Shown: one piece after another, positions 5,365-8,413 of the stretch
Numbering within the stretch: the first letter of the stretch is position 1
How the letters are laid out: the number at the start of each line of letters is the position of its first letter
From: DATKYV01 sp035528275
Lineage (GTDB): Bacteria; Acidobacteriota; Terriglobia; UBA7540
NCBI GenBank assembly: GCA_035528275.1
Contig: DATKYV010000193.1
Span: 1 to 8,413, forward strand
Direction of reading: 5' to 3'
Length of the DNA: 8,413 nucleotides
Notes under the pieces: model-generated
The model's input: the letters and a program-made list of their open reading frames with translations, nothing else
What the model was told of the DNA's origin: nothing
The model's database searches: none
Made by a program: the position numbers and the translations under genes

Positions 5365-5955
5365 ATGGGAACAAGCCCTCATCCGCCGCGGCCGCCCGTC
5401 CCACCTCCGCCGCCCGTCAGCCGACGGGCAAGCCACATCGTAGCCATCGCGCTCTTGGTTCTGGCGCTCATCGTTACCGTTTCCGTCGCCGCCGTCTGGC
5501 TGGGATTGCGCCTCATTTCCCGGAACGTCGAGGTCAGCGTTCAGGAAGGTGAGGCGGGAAAGAAAGGCGTTTCCATCAAGACGCCCCTGGGCTCCCTCGA
5601 AGTCACTCAGGATGTCGATGAATCCCGCCTGGGACTGCCCCTCTATCCTGGGGCGGTGCGCGTTAAGGGAGATGAGGGGTCCGCCGCGGTAAACATTGAC
5701 ATCGCGGGCGAGAAGAGCGTCCGCGTCCTGGCGGCGACATTCCAGACGCCCGACGCGCCCGCGACGGTCCAGGAGTTTTACAGGCAACGACTGGCCGACG
5801 AGGTCACCAAATTCATCGAGAAGGACCAGGACGGGAAAACCGTCTTCGAGATCAAGAAGAGCGGCCTGGAGAAGGTGGTGGCCCTCGAACGACGGAACGG
5901 CGGAACCCGCATCGCCCTGGTGCGCGTCCTGCACGGCGAGGCGGAGACGAACTAG
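5365..5955 (+). CDS. Proline-rich single-pass membrane protein of unknown function
   Basis: This 196-aa protein has three parts. A short proline-rich N-terminus (residues 5-17, PHPPRPPVPPPPP) is followed by basic residues (SRR, 19-21). One membrane helix spans about 23-47. The C-terminal domain, probably outside the cytoplasm, contains GVSIKTPLGSLEV (68-80), LGLPLYPGA (89-97) and FQTPDAPATVQEFYRQRL (126-143). LPLYPGA together with a TPD-EFY segment recurs, as I remember, in hypothetical proteins of Acidobacteriota. No enzymatic motif is visible. ATG5365 is chosen for its strong AGGAGG (5351-5356); an in-frame extension back to 5203 lacks support. A GGAACTTT box at 5306-5313 may belong to its promoter. 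It is divergent from the reductase and shares a 16-nt palindrome with it. Function unknown. Confidence 0.8.
   Translation: MGTSPHPPRPPVPPPPPVSRRASHIVAIALLVLALIVTVSVAAVWLGLRLISRNVEVSVQEGEAGKKGVSIKTPLGSLEVTQDVDESRLGLPLYPGAVRVKGDEGSAAVNIDIAGEKSVRVLAATFQTPDAPATVQEFYRQRLADEVTKFIEKDQDGKTVFEIKKSGLEKVVALERRNGGTRIALVRVLHGEAETN
5413..5428. repeat. 16-nt palindrome, copy 2 (inside the proline-rich protein gene)
   Basis: CCCGTCAGCCGACGGG is identical to 5131-5146 and extends by one G/C pair on each side here. It encodes residues P17-R21 at the junction of the proline tract and the membrane helix. Confidence 0.7.
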
Positions 5956-6047
5956 TATTAGGTAGCCCGTTTGCGCGCCACACGCGTGTCCGATAATGTC
6001 ATGCGAGCGCGGCGACTTGTGTTCCCACTCCAACGTCCTCGCCTGGT
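5956..6047. other. Short intergenic stretch before the serine operon promoter
   Basis: No gene is seen. It contains the 10-bp palindrome ACACGCGTGT (5980-5989), which could be an operator or part of a terminator for the upstream gene. There is no T-tract. Confidence 0.3.
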
Positions 6048-6076
6048 TTGACAAATATTTTCCCTTCTCCTAGACT
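6048..6076 (+). promoter_or_regulatory. Sigma70-type promoter of the aminotransferase-serA operon
   Basis: There is a perfect -35 TTGACA (6048-6053), an optimal 17-nt AT-rich spacer, and a -10 TAGACT (6071-6076, 4 of 6). Transcription would begin near 6083, leaving a leader of about 100 nt before ATG6181. In that leader GCTTCGG (6082-6088) can pair with CCGAAGC (6146-6152). I see no recognisable riboswitch. Confidence 0.65.
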
Positions 6077-6180
6077 GGCTTGCTTCGGAACGAAAGGCTC
6101 GGACTTCCTGTACGCGTCGCGTTTTGTCCACCAGGGAAGATCCTCCCGAAGCAAATCTGCTCGCACCAGGACTGGAACTC

Positions 6181-7338
6181 ATGCCCGGAATCATCAAAGA
6201 GCGGTTGTTTACTCCCGGTCCCACTCCCCTGCTGATGGAGGCGCAGGCGCGCGCGCTCACCGCCACGCTCCATCATCGCACCGAGGCTTTCCGCCAGATC
6301 ATGCGCGAGTCGCTGGAGAACCTGAAATACTTCTTCAACACCGCGAACGACATGCTGATCTTCACCAGCTCGGGCACGGGGGCGATGGAAGGCGCGGTGG
6401 CCAATCTGCTTTCCCCCGGCGAGCGCGTGCTGGTGGGCACGGCGGGAAAATTCGGCGAGCGCTGGCTGGATCTGGCGAAGGTTTACGGCATCGAGGCGGT
6501 GAAGGTTGAAGCGCCGTATGGCCAGCCGCTCGATATCGAGGAGATGAAAAAGCGCCTCGCGAACGACGGTCCCTTCCGCGCCGTGTTCGTGCAGGCCACA
6601 GAGACTTCGACGGGTGTGTGCCATGACGTGAAGGCGCTTGGCGAGGCGGTGCGCGCCTATCCTGAGACCTGCCTGGTGGTGGACGCCATCACCGGCCTGG
6701 GCACCACCGACCTCCGGCCGGACGAATGGGGGCTGGACATCGTCATCGGCGGCTCGCAGAAGGCCTTGATGATTGCGCCGGGCCTGGCGTTCGCGAGCGT
6801 CAGCGAGAAGGCCTGGAAGATCATCGAGAAGTCGAAGCTGCCGCGTTATTACTTCGACTACGCCAAGGAGCGCAAGAACCTCGCCAAGGGAGAAGCGAGC
6901 TACACGCCGGCCACAACGCTCATGGTGAGCCTGCACGCGGCGCTCGATTACATCCGCAAGGTCGGCCGCGAGAATCTGATTGCCAATGCCGCTTTGCTGG
7001 CCGAAGCGACGCGCGCCGCCGCCTCGTCGTTAGGACTGAAACTCTTCGCCCCCTGCTCGCCCGCCGACGGCGTCACCGCGGTTTGCGCACCCGAGGGCAT
7101 GGACTCCGGCGCAATCGTCAAGGAAATGCGCGCGCGCTTCGGCGCCATCGTCGCCAACGGTCAGGGGTCGATGAAAGGCAAGATTTTCCGCCTCGCCCAC
7201 CTCGGCTACTACGACACGGCGGACCTGTTTGCGGTGCTGGCGGCGCTGGAGATCGTTCTGCTCAAGATCGGGCACAAAGTTGAACTGGGCAGCGGCGTGC
7301 GCGCCGCGCAAGAAGTTTATCTGAAGCATTCCGCTTGA
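6181..7338 (+). CDS. Class V aminotransferase (COG0075), probable phosphoserine or alanine-glyoxylate type
   Basis: This 385-aa PLP enzyme has fold type I and belongs to the serine-pyruvate / alanine-glyoxylate aminotransferase group. It opens with LFTPGPTPLL (9-18). SSGTGAME (63-70) binds the PLP phosphate, D168 in LVVDAITGLG contacts the pyridine nitrogen, GGSQKAL places the Schiff-base lysine at K194, and R347 in FRLAHLG is a likely substrate-carboxylate ligand. ATG6181 fits the family start and has a weak CAGGA at 6167-6171; an in-frame TTG at 6124 is less likely. serA follows after 47 nt. In lineages lacking classical serC, a COG0075 enzyme beside serA is thought to act as phosphoserine transaminase, converting 3-phosphohydroxypyruvate with glutamate. 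I infer that role here from context. Alanine-glyoxylate or serine-pyruvate transamination is the alternative. Confidence 0.9.
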   Translation: MPGIIKERLFTPGPTPLLMEAQARALTATLHHRTEAFRQIMRESLENLKYFFNTANDMLIFTSSGTGAMEGAVANLLSPGERVLVGTAGKFGERWLDLAKVYGIEAVKVEAPYGQPLDIEEMKKRLANDGPFRAVFVQATETSTGVCHDVKALGEAVRAYPETCLVVDAITGLGTTDLRPDEWGLDIVIGGSQKALMIAPGLAFASVSEKAWKIIEKSKLPRYYFDYAKERKNLAKGEASYTPATTLMVSLHAALDYIRKVGRENLIANAALLAEATRAAASSLGLKLFAPCSPADGVTAVCAPEGMDSGAIVKEMRARFGAIVANGQGSMKGKIFRLAHLGYYDTADLFAVLAALEIVLLKIGHKVELGSGVRAAQEVYLKHSA

Positions 7339-7385
7339 TTTCACGGGGGCGCATTGCACCCGACTCCCAATCCGGACTCATCGCC

Positions 7386-8413
7386 ATGAAAATCCTGGTT
7401 GCCGATAACGTTTCCGAAAGCGCCCTGGAAGTGCTGCGGGGTGAACAGTCCTTCGAGGTCGTTTTTCTTCCCAAGAAACCGCAAGCCTCGGTTGCGGATG
7501 AGATTCGCGACGCGGACGCATTGCTCGTGCGCAGCGCCACGAAGGTGACGGCCGCACTGCTCATGCACGCGGAGCGCCTGCGGGTGATCGGCCGGGCGGG
7601 CGTGGGCGTGGACAACGTTGACCTCGATGCGGCGACAAAAAAAGGCATTGTGGTGATGAACACGCCGGGCGGCAACGCCGTCAGCGTCGCCGAACACACT
7701 ATGGCGCTGATGCTCGCCTTGGTGCGGCGCGTTCCCCAGGCCGACGCCGCGCTCAAACAGGGGCGTTGGGAAAAGAAAAAGCTCGTGGGCATCGAGCTGC
7801 GCTCGAAGACCCTGGGACTGATCGGGCTGGGCAAGATCGGCATGGAAGTGGCGCGCTTCGCACAAGCCTACCAGATGGAAACGATTGCCTACGACCCTTA
7901 TGTCTCGACGTTGATGGCCCGGGAGCAGAACGTTCGCCTGGTCTCGCTCGAAGAGCTCTTGAAGACCAGCGACTTCATCAGCGTGCACGCTTCGGCGACG
8001 CCCGAAACGCATCACTTAATCAACGCGGAGACTCTGGCGCTCGCCAAGCCCGGCGTGCGCATCATCAACTGCGCGCGCGGCGAGCTCATCAACGAGCCGG
8101 ACCTGCTCCAGGCGCTGGAAAGCGGCCAGGTGGCGGGCGCGGGTCTCGACGTCTTCGAGGAAGAGCCGCTGAAAGATTTTCGGCTGGCCGCCCACCCCAA
8201 CGTCATCGCCACGCCGCACATCGCCGGCTCGACGGAAGAGGCGCAGGAGCTGGTGGGCATCCGCATCGCCGAGCAGGTCCGCGACTACCTGTTGCTGGGC
8301 GTGGCGCGCAACGCCGTCAACATGCCCTCGGTTTCGCCCGAGGAATACAAGAAGCTCGAGCCCTACCTCCAGCTCGGCGAAAAGCTGGGCAGCTTTCTGG
8401 CGCAGATCGCCGG
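7386..8413 (+). CDS. serA: D-3-phosphoglycerate dehydrogenase, N-terminal 342 residues
   Basis: This is the first, NAD-dependent step of serine synthesis, oxidising 3-phosphoglycerate to 3-phosphohydroxypyruvate in the cytoplasm. Seen are the substrate loop GRAGVGVDNVD (69-79), NTPGGNAVSVAEH (92-104), the Rossmann glycines GLIGLGKIG (144-152) with D170 at the end of the second strand favouring NAD over NADP, and the catalytic triad R231 (NCARGELI), E260 (LDVFEEEP) and H278 (TPHIAGST). After residue 310 the sequence enters what looks like the intervening ASB domain (YKKLEPYLQLGEKLGSFLAQI). The full protein is therefore probably the long form of about 525 aa with a C-terminal ACT domain, which often gives serine feedback. 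That part is beyond the window. ATG7386 has only a weak Shine-Dalgarno, fitting translation as the second gene of an operon. Confidence 0.96.
   Translation, partial: MKILVADNVSESALEVLRGEQSFEVVFLPKKPQASVADEIRDADALLVRSATKVTAALLMHAERLRVIGRAGVGVDNVDLDAATKKGIVVMNTPGGNAVSVAEHTMALMLALVRRVPQADAALKQGRWEKKKLVGIELRSKTLGLIGLGKIGMEVARFAQAYQMETIAYDPYVSTLMAREQNVRLVSLEELLKTSDFISVHASATPETHHLINAETLALAKPGVRIINCARGELINEPDLLQALESGQVAGAGLDVFEEEPLKDFRLAAHPNVIATPHIAGSTEEAQELVGIRIAEQVRDYLLLGVARNAVNMPSVSPEEYKKLEPYLQLGEKLGSFLAQIA

Noticed and set aside
5170..6054. The minus-strand open frame continuing upstream of the aldo/keto reductase, which would make a 626-residue fusion.
   Set aside because: Homology and a strong Shine-Dalgarno fix the start at 5169. 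The upstream part is antisense to the proline-rich membrane protein and has no domain.
6070..6936. A 288-codon minus-strand frame opposite the aminotransferase.
   Set aside because: Antisense shadow of a gene with all PLP-enzyme motifs present.

Overview
The window looks like chromosomal DNA from a GC-rich, Gram-negative-type bacterium. The gene content (a single-pass protein with an LGLPLYPGA motif, a COG0075 aminotransferase beside a long-form serA, and a metallopeptidase next to a Ddl-like ATP-grasp gene) suggests Acidobacteriota or a relative. That placement is inference from remembered family distributions, not from a marker gene.

Left third (1-1070), accessory DNA. The left edge holds the N-terminus of an IS21-like transposase on the minus strand. 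Next comes a cluster of 21-nt hairpins (9-bp stem, 3-nt loop) around a small DUF559 endonuclease-like gene (451-840). The hairpins occur in three pairs. Within each pair the starts are exactly 37 nt apart, and ACCACCCCC or GGGGGTGGT boxes sit on the outer sides. The inner boxes supply the GTG start and the TAG stop of the DUF559 gene. A 168-bp MITE-like element with TGTCGCGTTAC ends and CTAG target duplications has landed exactly at that stop codon.

Middle (1181-4081), a probable three-gene operon on the plus strand. A good sigma70-type promoter (TTGACA, 17 nt, TATGCT) precedes a HEAGH metallopeptidase. It is followed by a D-Ala-D-Ala-ligase-like ATP-grasp enzyme and a membrane methyltransferase of the ICMT type. 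Peptidase plus amide ligase plus methyltransferase could be a small peptide-processing system, but no substrate is visible.

Right half. A minus-strand AKR13-like aldo/keto reductase (4174-5169) converges on the operon. It diverges from a proline-rich, single-pass membrane protein (5365-5955). An identical 16-nt palindrome lies inside the 5' coding part of both divergent genes. A strong promoter (6048-6076) then drives a class V aminotransferase (6181-7338) and phosphoglycerate dehydrogenase serA (7386 to the edge). These probably form a serine biosynthesis operon in which the aminotransferase acts as the phosphoserine transaminase.
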